This document shows, in pieces, positions 1 through 12,073 of a DNA stretch of 64,000 bases (the stretch's first letter is position 1; each line of letters opens with the position of its first letter). The translations under genes were made by a program, and so were the position numbers. A model generated the notes under the pieces. It was given only the letters and a program-made list of their open reading frames with translations, was not told the origin of the DNA and searched no databases. Source of the stretch: Rhexocercosporidium sp. MPI-PUGE-AT-0058 (Eukaryota > Ascomycota > Leotiomycetes > Helotiales); the NCBI GenBank assembly GCA_020746875.1, contig JAGTJL010000009.1, forward strand, positions 310,001 through 374,000, read 5' to 3'.

Positions 1-1488
1 AAGGCGCTTGGAGGGCTCATATGGCTACCTGGCAAGGGCTTGCTTGGATGGCGTTTGACAATTGGCTTGTTCCCGCTTTGGAACTTGTGGCTGGATGGAA
101 ATGGGATTGGAGATGGAGATGGAGTCAGTGTGCTATGTTTTGTCGGTCTGCTAAACGAATACGTATACTTCCTTCTTGAATTGCGATCTCTTCCATCTTG
201 CTAGCCTTTTAAAGGTCTTAATTTCATACCACTCGAGGCGGAATCTCAGACTAGTGATCTTTAGTATATGCTGAGTGATCGATCGCCACTCTGGGAAATA
301 CCCTGCCGTTAAGCCCTTTCATTTGTGGAGAGCCAGCGCGCACAATGTCACCATTACCATTTCTTTCATCTACAACATTCTACATTGAGTACTCCGAAGT
401 GGGACGACTATCTTAAACTTGCGTCGATGCAATACTGGCGTTAACATGCAGAGACATATATGTGCTTTTCAACATGCGAATAAAATGCCTGTGTGAACAC
501 CTTCTTCCATAGCGAGATTGTCGTTAGAGTATCTTTGTGCAGCCTAAAAATATCATTGCAATTGCACTTGCATGTTGCGGCGCGCACCACCTCTGTATGT
601 AAGTAGTGCAGCATCTATGTCAACATGATTCTTGTTCTCAGACTCATTTCATTATTGAGATACCCTGTCACCACTCCAATGGATGCTCAGAAGTGCTGTA
701 GGACATGATTTACGATTTTGTGACGAGGGAGATCTGAATGGTGTAGGTGTAAGGGCACCGCTCGGCTAAACAAAACAGAACAAAAATAACTTAAAAAAGA
801 CAAAATAACTCATGAGGCTGGATCCTTGGCCTGGGCAACCTGTGCAAAGAGACAAACGAGCAGAGTATGGGGAAACACGAATGCAGAATCAAAATAATAA
901 AAAGAATTCCCAAACCCAAATATTGAATTCTTTAGTATTTACGGCCGAAGCCGACAGAACGGGGGCAATGAGACTGGTTTCTCCTACCTCTTCCGCTAGG
1001 GAAGATTTATGTTTGTACGAGGGACCAATATTGCAATGAAGAGACCCTTTCCGGCCATTACTCACACTTATTAGGTGCTGGTTGAAGTACACTTCGCTTA
1101 TCTAGTTATTTGAAGGTCAATTTAATATTGAAGGTTAAGCGAAGGGTTGTTGTCCTGATGGGTGCCCGATGAATATTTAACACATCTTCATTGTCCCAGA
1201 GGAGAGGCTGAGGGTGGCTCAAACCATTACCTGAGCGAATTATTTCGATCTCAATGACAGTCTATTACCCTGGAATTGCGAACCACTCTACCTTTTGATG
1301 AAGTCGAAGTTTACAAGACGTTTACAAGACATTTGCAAAGCATGCAGAACAGCTCTTCCATAAATTAACGCTAAACATCTTACCCATCCCATCTCCAATT
1401 CTACCCTCACTGCCCTTCATCATTATCATGCACACCAAACACTTTCCCCTGATAATCCGTACAGCCCTTCCTCATATAACCAGTCACA
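1..1488. other. Gene-poor left edge
   Basis: No convincing gene. Two overlapping plus-strand frames are open from base 1, one to the stop at 202-204 and the other to about 178. Either could be the tail of a gene cut by the window edge, but neither shows a motif I recognise. The rest carries only short frames without codon-like character. Confidence 0.4.
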
Positions 1489-1767
1489 TTAACCAACGGG
1501 CTCCCCCCCCCATCCAATAATTCCTCTTCTTCTGATGATCTGATTTATGACTGGTCCCCTCGGAACCCCCTGGTCCATCCACGGCTTCTGACCTCTGAGC
1601 AGTAGTGGTCCCTGGCTTATCAACATGCTGATAATGTAGTTCATCGCGAGGTTATCATAGTTGAAAGTCTCGTCTACTAGATCTCTGACTTGTATGGCCA
1701 GTGGATGAGCTGAGGCGTAAAATCTCAGGAATTTGATGTGGATGAACGCGAGTCCGACAAGCACCAC
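1489..1767 (-). pseudogene. GT64-type glycosyltransferase remnant (C-terminal part)
   Basis: The minus-strand frame reads VLVGLAFIHIKFLRFY and then RDLVDETFNYDNLAMNY. This matches the shape of the end of the GT64 (EXT-like) domain in fungal glycosyltransferases, where a (M)VLTGLAFLH-type block precedes a VDE-x-F-N-x-x-D-x-AMN block. An in-frame TAA lies immediately upstream (1768-1770). No intact donor/acceptor pair and no N-terminal GT64 exons could be found in the next 600 bases upstream, which hold only low-complexity frames. I read it as a decayed fragment. The family assignment rests on pattern memory. It could instead be the last exon of a gene whose earlier exons I failed to assemble. 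Confidence 0.45.
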
Positions 1768-3683
1768 TTAAGTTCAATGTTAACTCTGATCTGCCCTGCC
1801 TCAAAACACCCAAGGCGTCATCCACCTTGCGGCAGTTCGGGTCCATGACGCTCGTAGCTCCTGTCATCGCGCCCTGGAGCACCGTTGTTGTCGTGGTCCG
1901 CAGCACCACAGAAGTTGAAGTTACCACCACGATTCTCAGTCCCCAATTCTAATTCTCATTCGTGTGAGCCTCCTCCTCATCGAACCCATTTCCAAAGCCT
2001 CCAACATTAACTTCTAGGACGACTACGACCCGGCTTCCTGTTCGCGTATTACCATCTTGACTTTGGGGTGGAGATCCCACAGCTCCCGGTACGAAAGACG
2101 AGATTTTGCCCCCGGGCGGCGTGAGGCACAGGATTATGAGAGTTGCTGAATGGAGAGAAAGGCTGTGATGAGAATGATGGGGAGTCTGCCAGTAGGGGGC
2201 CCGGACTTGAGATGCCTGTAGTCCATTGTGATCCAACTGCACTTGATTCGAATCAATCAAATGACTTCCACACTTTCGACACAAGAATCGAAAGCAGAAA
2301 GGAACTAAAGAAAGCACGAAAGAGAAATATAAGAGGTTTCCCTCAAAGTTAACTTTTCCGCCGCTCATTTAGCGAGGTCCGAAAGGAGGGGCCCCTCCCG
2401 CCTTTGGAAATTGTTGTGACATCCGCAGCTACCGACGCCTTGACCAGCCTTCCAGCGAATGAAAATGAGTTCTTCGTGCCACTTGCGATGGGTTAGCAGT
2501 AGTCGTGTGGATAGCGAGGAAAGCTAAAGGTCGATCTGGTGAAATCAAGCTTGCTTAGCCGAGCCCCTATTCTGGATGGGCCTAAGCGAGCTGGCTCCCT
2601 CAAACTGACTACAAGTCTCTTCAGAGAGAAGGTTGTTAGCTCATGACTTCTCCTAGAGAAAGATCCAGACCACAGCTTTACTTCAATTCTCTATATACTA
2701 CAACTCTTCCGCAACTTGCACATCTTCTATCACTGCGTCTTTCTCGCCATGATTTCCCTACCACAACCTACTTCTACAGTAATAGCAGCGAAAATTCCTT
2801 CGTCACGGAAACTCCAAAAGGCCAAAAAGAGTATATAGCCTTACTCGAAATCATCCCAGCTGTTATTGTTACTCCAACATCTCATCCAGGCTGAGGAATC
2901 CATATTCTTAGGTAGGAGAGCGTCGAGAGTCGAAAACTACCTAATAGCTTACAGTACAGCCTTGACGCCCGACTGACATTAGAACTATTTCAACGAATAA
3001 CCATCATCTATTCTGTTCACAAAATATACCTTGCAGCATATGAAGCCTTCCTACCAAAATGCGGCACAAGGCTTCCTTCACGTTCCATCCTCAGCAACAC
3101 AAGTACAATACCACAAACCGATGATTGGATGAAGTGGCGTGACGCAGTCATGGCAAAACCCTAGTATGGTCCCGAAAGAGCTTTATGGTATCTGCGTGGG
3201 TGATGAAAATGATCAGGGAGAGAAACAGGTGATCATATAGGTAGAAGAGGTTGAGCAGTCGTGAAGAAACATCCGAACAGTATCTTGGTGGCATTCGAGA
3301 TCATGAATGCACAACGGTGGATATAGCGCAAGTTGAGAAACATAGACTTTGAACAAATCGATCAGATAAACTAAGTGAGGTGGAGGATCTCTTCAGCGAT
3401 ACTGCTGCTGCAGTTGGAAATTTCCCTGTTTTATCGTGTGCAACGGACGCACTCAGCTAACATAACTTTTCCCGTGCTGCTCTATCCTAGAGCGGGTCCG
3501 CTTGTGTAAAATGCAAGAAGATCTACCTGTGTGACACTGACATACCCCACATAGTACACTCTATCTGTTCCTCAACACAGAACTAGGCTTTCGCTTGCTT
3601 GTTGTTGACTTCAGTGCGAAGGGTCACTTACTACCCAACCAACCAACCAACCAAGGCAACACTTCTCTCCACCACCCCAAACC
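1768..3683. other. Long intergenic stretch
   Basis: About 1.9 kb without a supported gene. A 139-codon minus-strand frame (1949-2368) and an 83-codon plus-strand frame (2643-2894) have no recognisable domain and compositions typical of chance frames. From about 3600 the bases belong to the 3' side of the enoyl-CoA hydratase gene. Confidence 0.5.
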
Positions 3684-4725
3684 TCACAATTTCGACTCCA
3701 CCCAAACTGGATTTCTCTTCTCCACAAACGCCTTGATCCCCTCCTTGAAATTCTGCCCCTTAACCAATCCAGGATACCAATCCCTCTCCAGCACATCAAC
3801 CGCATCCTCCACACTCCCCGCCTCCCAAGCAAGTCTAATACCCGTCCGTCCAACAATCAGCGCATCAGGACTATTGCTACACATCTCAATCGCTAACGCA
3901 ACAGCAGCATCCACAACATCTTTCCCCTCCCCCAAGTTCTCCTTCTCCCCTCCAGTCCCAACATCAACAACCCTGCCAACCAAACCCCAACTCTCTAACG
4001 TCCCGGCATTAACACTTCTCCCTGTCAGAACCAAATCGCTGGTCCTCTGCAATCCAATCGTCCTCACCAATCTCGGTAAACATCCCGCAACAGGCACAAT
4101 CCCCCTCTTGATCTCAGGGAGAGAGAAGATAGCTGTGGATGATGCGACGACCATGTCGCAGTTGGCGATCATTTCGAAGCCGCCGCCCATGCAGATCCCG
4201 TTCACGGCTGCGATGATGGGCTTCTTACCTGAGCGGCGGGGGAGCCCGGCTAGGCCTGGGGCAGCCATGGAGTTTGTTGTTGAGGTTGCGTTGAGGGAGT
4301 TCCATTCTAGAGGGTGTTAGTGATGTTTGTCTGATAAAGCCTATTGTCTTTCTTCTTTCAATATAGTTCAAGGACCTCGAGTCGGAGAAAACACGCCAAA
4401 AGAAAGGGAATGGGAGTTATGACAGGAAGGATTAAAGCTTGAAATTTGACTTGGAAATTGAGCGAATCCATCAGAAGGAAAATCAAGAAAACTCACCACC
4501 CAAATCCGCACCCGTACAAAACGCCCTCCCAACACCCGTGATGATACCCACCCATAAACTCTCATCCTCATCAAATAGCTCCCATATCCTAGTAATCTGC
4601 TTGCTCGTAGTTAAGTCCACGCAGTTCAGTTTCTCGGGCCGGTTGAGCGTCACTTGCACGATGCGTGGGTGGGGGAAGGAGATGTAGAAATGAGGGTAGG
4701 TGAGAGGTTGAGAGCGGAGAGACAT
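3684..4725 (-). CDS. Peroxisomal enoyl-CoA hydratase/isomerase (crotonase family)
   Basis: Two exons, 4725-4497 and 4306-3684, give 283 residues; the intron 4496-4307 opens with GTGAGT and ends in TCTAG. Crotonase-fold hallmarks are visible: GADLG at the end of exon 1 (about 71-75), the oxyanion-hole segment NGICMGGGFE (112-121), and LPEIKRG, whose Glu141 sits where catalytic glutamates lie in hydratases. The protein ends in SKL, a textbook type 1 peroxisomal targeting signal, so it should act in the peroxisomal matrix. By family, the reaction is hydration of a 2-enoyl-CoA or a related isomerisation; the exact substrate cannot be told. The length is normal for single-domain crotonases. The start ATG at 4725 gives a plausible N terminus directly before the first beta strand. 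Its nearest right-hand neighbour is the phosphocholine enzyme and they share no obvious pathway. Confidence 0.9.
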
Positions 4726-5599
4726 TGTGTGATTTTGGAGAGGTTGTTGTGGGATTGAAAGGCTGAATATGAGAGAGGAAATTTGGTGGATAGTGGGTAG
4801 GGTAGATGTAGAGCCGCTGATGGAGGGAGAGAAATCAGTCTGGCATCGTGAGCTGCCGACTTAAGAGAGAGAGTGTGTGTGCAAAAGCGAAGAGAGAATT
4901 TCTACAACTGTTCTCTCTACCGAGCGAATACCGGAGCTCCGAGCTCTCTCTTCCGTTCATGGACACCAAATTGTATCATACCTCGGAAAGACAACAGGCG
5001 GAGAAGAAATCTTTCCTTTCAAGATGGCCCCCTGCAGTTGGGCAGCTGATCGATCTGATTAGATGTAGATAACGCTATTTCTTAGTGCCGGGCCATGCCC
5101 GGTACAAGTCCTGATCCACCTTTTCTTTCGTCCACTTCCAGGTTTCGGTATATCCTGGACTGCTGCTTGCTATGACATGGAAATCTTAATGGGTTTGAAC
5201 AGGAGCCGTCATGAATAAAGCACGGGAACAAATGGGCTAGGATAGGATGGATTGAATACTGCTAGCTTGTCTTCATTGGCCACGTCGGAGAGCTTGGAGA
5301 GGTCTCGGAAGAAAGACCCAAACCAGGATCTCAACATATACATTAGTTGATTTCCTCAAGACGCACAGGAGGGGTCCATACAATAACAAAAATTCTGGTC
5401 GACCTGTTAATTTCCCAGGGAGAATCCATGCTCGTTTCCAAAGAATTTTAATTTCAAAATTTCTAAAGTTTCTTCCTCAAAGGAGAGCAAAATGTATGTT
5501 CCAGAATCGACAGAATGACTATGTTACAAAGAACAAACAACGCTTTTTACCTGTAGAGCCGAAAGTCATCAAATTAAAGCCAAGTAGGTCAGTCATCAT
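4726..5599. other. Intergenic, 5' side of the hydratase and 3' side of PCT1
   Basis: No gene seen. Short overlapping frames at 4848-5072 look like chance. A small GC palindrome (GCCGGGCCATGCCCGG around 5090-5105) is the only structured element noted. Confidence 0.5.
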
Positions 5600-7122
5600 C
5601 TATGCGCCAGAATGCTTCGAGTTCTCCCCCATTAGTGCCTTGATCTGTGCATCAACTTGCTTCTCCTCATCACCCTCAATTTGCTCTTTACCAGAACGCC
5701 CTCGGGGAGGCGAGCGTTCGTCGCTGTCTTCTTCGCTGCTGTCGCTGCCGTGGAGACTATCACGGTTGGTTTGACGACTCCGGGTCATCCAGGATCGTAC
5801 ACCGCCGATGAGACCGAGACTGTATCCAGTAGCGAAATCACTACCTGGGCCGGGACTGTCTGCTCTAGGAATCTCCAGGCGACGGCTGAGATGCGAGAGA
5901 GCAGATGGACTGGTGAGAGATCCGCCTTTAGATGAATCGTCGTAGCCTAAAAATTATTAATTGCAGTTTAAAGCGAGTTAGATTCGAATATAACTTACTG
6001 ACCATACGAGCAGGACTACCAGGTCTGCTCGCTTGCCAGAATTGTCTCAACTCCTTGCCTAATTCTTGACCAGTTGTTGTCCAATTCGATCGAATTGCTT
6101 CTCTCATCTCGGAAACGTGTCTTTTGAGATCAAGTTCGTTCTTCTTCAACCATGACACGTTCAATTCTTGACGCGAGGTTCCACGCTTGAATTGACGAGC
6201 AATGTACTTCTCGTAATCACGAACAATCCTGCATCTTTGTTAGTGTGCGGACTTCTGCAGAGATTAGGATAGGCTTACTTCGTGATGATTCCTGTCGTAC
6301 TGACGCCCTCTGTTCGTTGGGTGACGAGGAACTTGCCGGCCTCCTTGATAGGCTTATAAATATCATCTCCCTCGTCCGCGCCATATGGCAGATCATCGTG
6401 CGCAACGTAATCGAGTTTGTGCTCCTCCAAAAATTTAGGCGTGACAATCCATGGGCAGTCTTCGATAACTTCATCCACCCACTTGCAATGCCTCACTGTC
6501 TCGGCACGTTCTTGCCCAGACAATACCGTAAGACCCTTACGTTTATGTGTCTCCTTGTCGCCGGTTACTCCTACAATCAAGTAGACGTCAGGGAAGGCTT
6601 TCTTGGCTTGTTCCAGTTGGCGCATGTGTCTATTCCCCAGATCAGTATCAAAGGCACACTTCGGTTTTGGGACATTGGAACATACCCCAAGTGAAATAGA
6701 TCGAAAACTCCATCAGCATAGACTCTGACTGCTCTACCAGCGGGAGCTGCGTTCGTCTTGTACCCAACCGGATCCGTGAGCTTGCCAATAGGCGGTGGTG
6801 CCATTGATTGCGGTAATCCCTCATCTTCCTCATCATCCTTGCCCTTTCTCTTGCGAACGCGTTTTTCAATGTCCTCAGAAGCTTCAGTACTCTCGGATGG
6901 CTCTCCCGGGTCGCCATTTGGAATCACAATCTTCTCGTGTGTAGATGATCGCAGTCGTTTGGCAGGATTCTTGACAGTTGTTTCCGGGGCGGTGGACTCC
7001 CCATCCTCGCCCGACGCGTCGCGAGACGATGCTTGTTGTAGGGGATCCATTGAGAGATTATTCGAAGGGATGGTATTGGTTCTCTTCCGTTTGCCCGAGC
7101 CCGCGGATGATGGAGAAGACAT
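5600..7122 (-). CDS. PCT1: Choline-phosphate cytidylyltransferase
   Basis: Four exons (7122-6686, 6629-6279, 6228-5999, 5946-5600) encode 454 residues, and all junctions keep frame. The enzyme makes CDP-choline from CTP and phosphocholine, the regulated step of the Kennedy pathway to phosphatidylcholine. The catalytic core shows the nucleotidyltransferase HxGH motif (HLGH, about 144-147, split by intron 1) and RTEGVSTT (251-258). Downstream, the Lys/Arg-rich helical segment [18 protein letters not shown] resembles the amphipathic membrane-sensing helix of this family. The C-terminal exon is Ser- and acidic-rich with SSEEDSDE, like the phosphorylated tail of eukaryotic enzymes. The N terminus has a basic KRKR stretch and an acidic/basic cluster [14 protein letters not shown] before the core, consistent with nuclear localisation. 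The long 5' region up to about 7500 contains no conserved ORF. Confidence 0.95.
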
Positions 7123-8095
7123 GATGATGTTTCAATGTCGTGAAGTGCTGTTGAACAATTAACTGAAGAGTGGGTGGAGGATGATCGGTGAATTCGATCT
7201 TTCCTTCTTGCTTAATGTTGGAGTTTCGTGACAATCGAAGGGTTGAGTCCGCGGTGGATAAGGGATCGCGAAGTTTGTGGTCGATGGGTAATTATTCGTT
7301 CGTCGTGTAGGACAGATAGGAACTGCTGACCTTGGTCGGGCAGGGTACAGCTCCCGAAATGAATAATTTCGACTGGGGTGGGAGGACTCGCAGGGATCTT
7401 CAGATGGCTTTTGCGACCCTGGTCTTGGATGGATAAGGCAAGTCTCGAGAGAAAGGAGAAAGGAGAAGCAGATCAAAAAAGAACCGTTTGTTACTGACAA
7501 CAGCTAGGTGTTTCGTGATGGTGACTTGAATTTAAGTATTCAACAATTTGCTGGACTGGGATGTGATAATGGCTAGTTACTGCCAGGTTTCTTGTCTCAA
7601 ACCGGAAAGCCGCCTTGCTGAGCTCGTCATTCGTCATTGGTCACGTGAGAGGCGAGGGATTTGCAGGCGAAATGGCGCAGCAAAGTCAAGCCCTGAATTT
7701 TGAGTGGATTGATCCTATCAAGGTGGGTGAGAGTCTGGAGGTGATGGTGCTTGGTAGGTTGAGTGGATAGTAGCGATGACACGCTACAACGAGCTGTGCA
7801 AGATATCCTCTTCGAAACCCAGCACTCCAGGTCTCACAACATCTGTTTATTGCCCATGCGAGTCTTGAGTATGGTATGTACGTGCTTTTCCAAATGTATT
7901 TTCCGAAGCCTTTCAATGCAGCTTCTTTCCCAATGGTATGCCAGTAATTCCACGTGGATCCATCATGTTGAAGAGTTGATGCAATCCTAAAGACGCCGCT
8001 ACTCCTGTTGAATGCTACCCAATTTTTCCTTTTCCCCATCGCTCAAGAGTCGCCGTATCAGTAAAGTATTCTGGTTAAAATACGAGCTAGTTTTG
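7123..8095. other. Intergenic between PCT1 and the SER3-type gene
   Basis: About 1 kb. A 117-codon minus-strand ORF (7686-8039) with a true ATG encodes an unrecognised, Trp-rich peptide; it lacks motif or splice support and I do not call it. The remainder is presumably the PCT1 promoter and leader and the 3' region of the dehydrogenase gene. Confidence 0.4.
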
Positions 8096-9843
8096 TCAGA
8101 AGGTTATTTCCTCGAGGGGATCAGTGATCTTACAGCTCAATGCCTCTAGAGCGTCGGAAATCTCCTTGATCTGGTTTGGTTGGACGCTGCTGATATCCGC
8201 CATCAAATAAGCAACCTATATATGGTCAGTTGGGCATACGGACTTTCGCCTGCGGAGCTTACATCGCCCTTGTTATCAGTAATCTGCTTGTCGACGTTGT
8301 GGTCTCCAAGAATTTCGTTGACTATTTCAGTTAGTAACTATCAAAGACTCTAGAGTAGCTTCCAAACCTTTTCTCAAGACACCAGGAACATTGTGATGGA
8401 TGTAAATAACCTGGAGTGGTTAGTGTAGTCCAGAAAACCGGCATTGACTTGACATACTCTGGCGTGATTGGATTCGTCCAGGGTAAGAGAACGAAGATTG
8501 ACTTCCGGCAGGTTCACTGCACCAAGGGTCACACCAGAATTGACATATCGAACAAGAGCATCAGCGACTGTACATGTTAGTACAAGAAATGAAATTAGAA
8601 CAATGCATTATACCTTCGGCGCCAATGGCGCGCTGGGCCTCCTCGGTACTGCCTCCAATATGTGGAGTAAGAATGATGTTCTTCAAGCTGCGAAGATCTT
8701 CTGCCCAGGAGTTGAGGTCGGTAGTGAAATAATCGCCATTTCCACCTGGCTCACTTGGGTAGACATCCAAAGCGGCACCTGCAATCTTACCATTGCGTGA
8801 GGCGTTGATGAGAGCTGGAATGTCAACAACCGTACCACGGCTGGCATTGATCAAATAGCTTCCCTCCTTCATCTGGTCGAATTGCGCTGCTCCGATCATG
8901 TTCTTGGTCTCGGGTAATTCAGGGACATGGCATGTAACAAAATCCGCTTCGTTCAGCAATGCCTCCAGTGTGGGAACCTGTCTTGCTGTTCCCATAGCCA
9001 TGAGGTTGACAACATCGTAGTAAATCACAGACATACCCATGGACTCTGCCAGGACGGAAAGCTGAGAGCCGATGTGACCATAACCGATTATGCCTATCCA
9101 TCTTATCAGGACGCGAAAATGAGTCGATCTTAGGTCAGTGCAACGAACCTAGAGTTTTCCCTCGAATTTCCCAGCACTTTGCACTGACTTTGTTCCATGT
9201 TCCTCTGTGCAACTCGTTGGAGCGGTCTCCGAGTTGTCGTGCAAGTACAATGATCTCGGCAATGACCAACTCTGCAACACTTCGAGAGTTGGCGAAGGGT
9301 GAGTTGAAGACTGCGATACCGTGTCTGGCGGCATATTCGAGGTCGACCTGGTTGGTACCAATGCAGAAACAGCCTACGACAATCAAATTCTTTGCCTCGC
9401 GGAGAACCCTTTCGTTAAGCTTGGTTTTTGATCTGATGCCAATAACATGCACATCGCTACATACCATTAATATCCTGCTTAACATTTACTAATAATAAAT
9501 TGTCTTACCGGATCTTTTCAATCAATTCAGCCTCCGGCAATGAAGTCTTGATTGACTCCACCTGGTAGCCTTCTCTCGTTAAAATATCTTTGCCACTCTG
9601 ATTGACATTCTCCAACAGCAATATCTTGATGTCTTGGGAATCAAAGGGCTTCAGCTGTTTCGGAACAGTCTGGCTTCGTGTGAGTTGGGCCCCGCCAAAG
9701 CTGGAAGGTGGTGAATGGAAAGTTGAAATCGGAGAAGGGGTATGGAAAGTGGCCGTGGGCGATGTTGAGACCATGAGGCTGTGAGAGACCGTCCTGGCCA
9801 ATTTGTTGGAGGACCCGGCAATATCTTGTGCGGGAGTGGCCAT
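8096..9843 (-). CDS. SER3: D-3-phosphoglycerate dehydrogenase
   Basis: Seven exons (9843-9509, 9456-9149, 9093-8614, 8567-8458, 8410-8368, 8321-8263, 8215-8096) give 484 residues. It oxidises 3-phosphoglycerate to 3-phosphohydroxypyruvate with NAD, the first step of serine synthesis. The Rossmann motif GYGHIG lies at about 218-223, with the 2-hydroxyacid dehydrogenase signatures INASRGTVVD and TPHIGGSTEEA (His359 as catalytic acid/base). The last 70 residues (VIYIHHNVPGVLRKVNEIL and onward) form an ACT domain, the usual serine-sensing module. The first 60 residues are a Ser/Thr/Pro-rich extension. The start is ATG 9843 in the context ACAATGG; the frame opens further upstream only through a TTG. 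Phosphoserine aminotransferase lies about 10 kb away. Intron density is high in the ACT part. Confidence 0.95.
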
Positions 9844-10263
9844 TGTCGAAGAAGGATTGCTTTGTTTCGTGGTGTTGATATTCGGGGAATGGAAGAAAGG
9901 ATGAGTAGGGGAGAGGAAAGGCAAGGAAGGGCCCTAAGAAGCGGGATTTGATTTGTTATAAGAAAGAGCTCGATGTCGTGACTCAGATTCGGGTAACAAG
10001 ATCAGGTCCAATACTCGGAGGGTTTTGATTGACTGGCTGGCTGGCTGCGCCGATGTCGTCAGATAGAATTTTCACGATTTCTCAGCCTTGCATGACCAGT
10101 CAACCCCCACCAGCCCACCAGCTGCATGCCCTGGCCCGGTTTCTGGCAGATAGCTTCCGCCACCAAATTTCAGCCACAAGTCATCAGCCATGCTTCACGT
10201 GATTCAATGCGGAGCTGGCGCGAACGATTCTAACCGTAGGAAAAGGATGTTCATTTTTTCAAC
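9844..10263. other. Intergenic
   Basis: No gene seen. It holds the presumed promoter of the dehydrogenase gene and a short CTGG tandem (GGCTGGCTGGCTGC near 10034). Confidence 0.5.
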
Positions 10264-10990
10264 ATGACTTCCTATGCTCATCAGTCCGTCGGCGGCGGCC
10301 AATCTGGGAGGTTTTATCACCTTACTCCCTCGATAGTGCTCAAGCAGCCTTGGGTTGGGTCTGAGGCAGACATCGAAGTTGAACGTGATGTCTACGAGAG
10401 GCTTGGTCCTCACCCCCGAATCCTAAAATACCTTGGGCCAGGACCGATCCTACAAAGTCAAAGCCAGCACTAAGATCACTTGGGATCCGTCTCGAATATC
10501 AGGCGAAAGGTACTCTCAAACAACTGATTCTATCGGATTCGGAAGTCTTCCCGATCAAGTGGGCAGAGCAGATCGCTGAAGGTCTTGAGTATTTTCATTG
10601 AAATGTATTGTGTATTGCGACATCCGTGCAAACAATATCCTCATCACCGACTCCTCGAATGCTGTGCGCTGTGACTTTGCCGCCTCATCGATCGATGGCA
10701 TGAAGGTAAATGGAGTTTCCTACGAACGAAGATGTTCGCGTCGATACGGCTGTACAAACCACTTCAGTCATCGAGATGATCTATTCGCTTTTGGCACCGT
10801 AGTCTACGAGCTGTCTACCCTCAAGCGCCCATACGAAGATAAGACGGACGAGCAAGTACGCCAGCTCTATAAGAAGAGCGAATTTCCGGATGTGTCTAAT
10901 CTGGAGATATGTTATAAATGTTGGCAAGATGGCTACGAGAATGCATCGGATGTGTTGGCAGATATACGTAGAGCTCTTCAAATAACCTAA
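10264..10990 (+). pseudogene. Protein kinase-like pseudogene (two frameshifts)
   Basis: Three successive pieces in different frames line up as one kinase-like protein. Piece 1 (from ATG 10264) has FYHLTPSIVLKQPW and ERDVYERLGPHPRILKYLG. Piece 2 (about 10475-10600) has LGIRLEYQAKGTLK and KWAEQIAEGLEYFH. Piece 3 (about 10607-10990) has VYCDIRANNIL, CDFAASSIDG and DDLFAFGTVVYELST. These match the order of VAIK, hinge, catalytic-loop and DFG regions of small fungal kinase-like proteins. A shift is needed between about 10440 and 10475 and again at about 10600-10607, and neither gap has intron signals. The catalytic loop has Tyr for the His of HCD and the DFG motif reads DFA, so it would be inactive even if joined. 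Sequencing error cannot be excluded. Confidence 0.7.
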
Positions 10991-12073
10991 ATACAATAGG
11001 AACTAATGAAGTCTCCGATTTAGGCTGCTTGATTCATGAAAACTAGAGCCTTGTACAATACGTTTTCGATATTTATTCTCGCCTGTCGAATACCCTTCAG
11101 CAGCTGTTCATCTGAAGCTTGCTGGGCAGTACATGCACGAGATTGATAGCTAAGACTCAATTATAGTCTCGGAATCTGGGTAATGGATCTGGGCGAGGCT
11201 TTGAAATCCTGATTAGATGAGAGAAGCAAGGGGTTGGTCAAAAAGGAGATCTCGCTTGTCGAGCGCAATTATGAGAGGCTACGGATGGAATAAACAAATT
11301 AATTGAGCGTGAATTACTAAATCGAACCCAAGAAATACCAGTGCAATGATCAAATTATCCCATCAATCGTCGACCACCAAATTAATTCCCCATACACTTA
11401 GGGCATCTATCAGAAGAGACTTTTCTGCTATTCCCAAACTGTCCAACCTTACGAGCATACGTGCAGAGCCCATCTGACAACTTTTCCTCCATGCACGGAT
11501 CTAGAATATCTCTCCCTTCCATGTCCACAGCGCCTGGTGCCCAGTCGCTCTCGTCCTGGTTTCAATCACGTGCTTCGGATCGTTTTCGCACTCCTCATAT
11601 GTCTTGGGCTGTATTTCATAGGTAGTAGGTGTGATGTTAATGTACAAAATATATAGTACCTGATCTGAATTTCCACGATATCTAGAGCTTTGTGGTCGTG
11701 AGGTGGAAGACCCTCGGTAATGGGTGGTTGATAGCTGTCTGGCGGAAATAAGAATTGACATCAAATTTTGCAATTTAAATGTTTGAAGCAATTGCAGGAA
11801 AAAGTGTCTCCTTATATTCTTGATGTCTGGAAAGGCGGCCCTCTTTATAATGCAATATGCGTAACGATATATACGCCCTGCTAATGTGAACTGATTGATC
11901 GGTGACTCCAACTTGATCTTGGCTGCAGGGAACTTACTTACTGACAAGGGCATGGCATCAAATAATCCACCACTTCACCGCCTTCAATCCACCAGGTCCA
12001 GGACGCTTTCTGCCGTACAGTATGTACGATCAATGCGACATAGACTTTTGAACGGATTACAACAACATCAACA
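10991..12073. other. Intergenic
   Basis: No supported gene. A 150-codon minus-strand frame at 11501-11953 has no domain and unlikely residue use. The last 150 bases lead into the Cyc2-like gene. Confidence 0.5.

Noticed and set aside
1949..2368. 139-codon minus-strand ORF near the GT64 remnant
   Set aside because: Low-complexity and motif-free; could not be joined to the GT64-like piece by valid splice sites.
7686..8039. 117-codon minus-strand ORF between PCT1 and the dehydrogenase gene
   Set aside because: It has a real ATG but no motif, no splice structure and unlikely composition; probably a chance frame.
9844..9924. N-terminal extension of the phosphoglycerate dehydrogenase from 9924
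   Set aside because: The upstream start would be TTG; ATG at 9843 has a good context and gives the expected N terminus.
11501..11953. 150-codon minus-strand ORF
   Set aside because: No domain, and residue usage looks like translated non-coding DNA.
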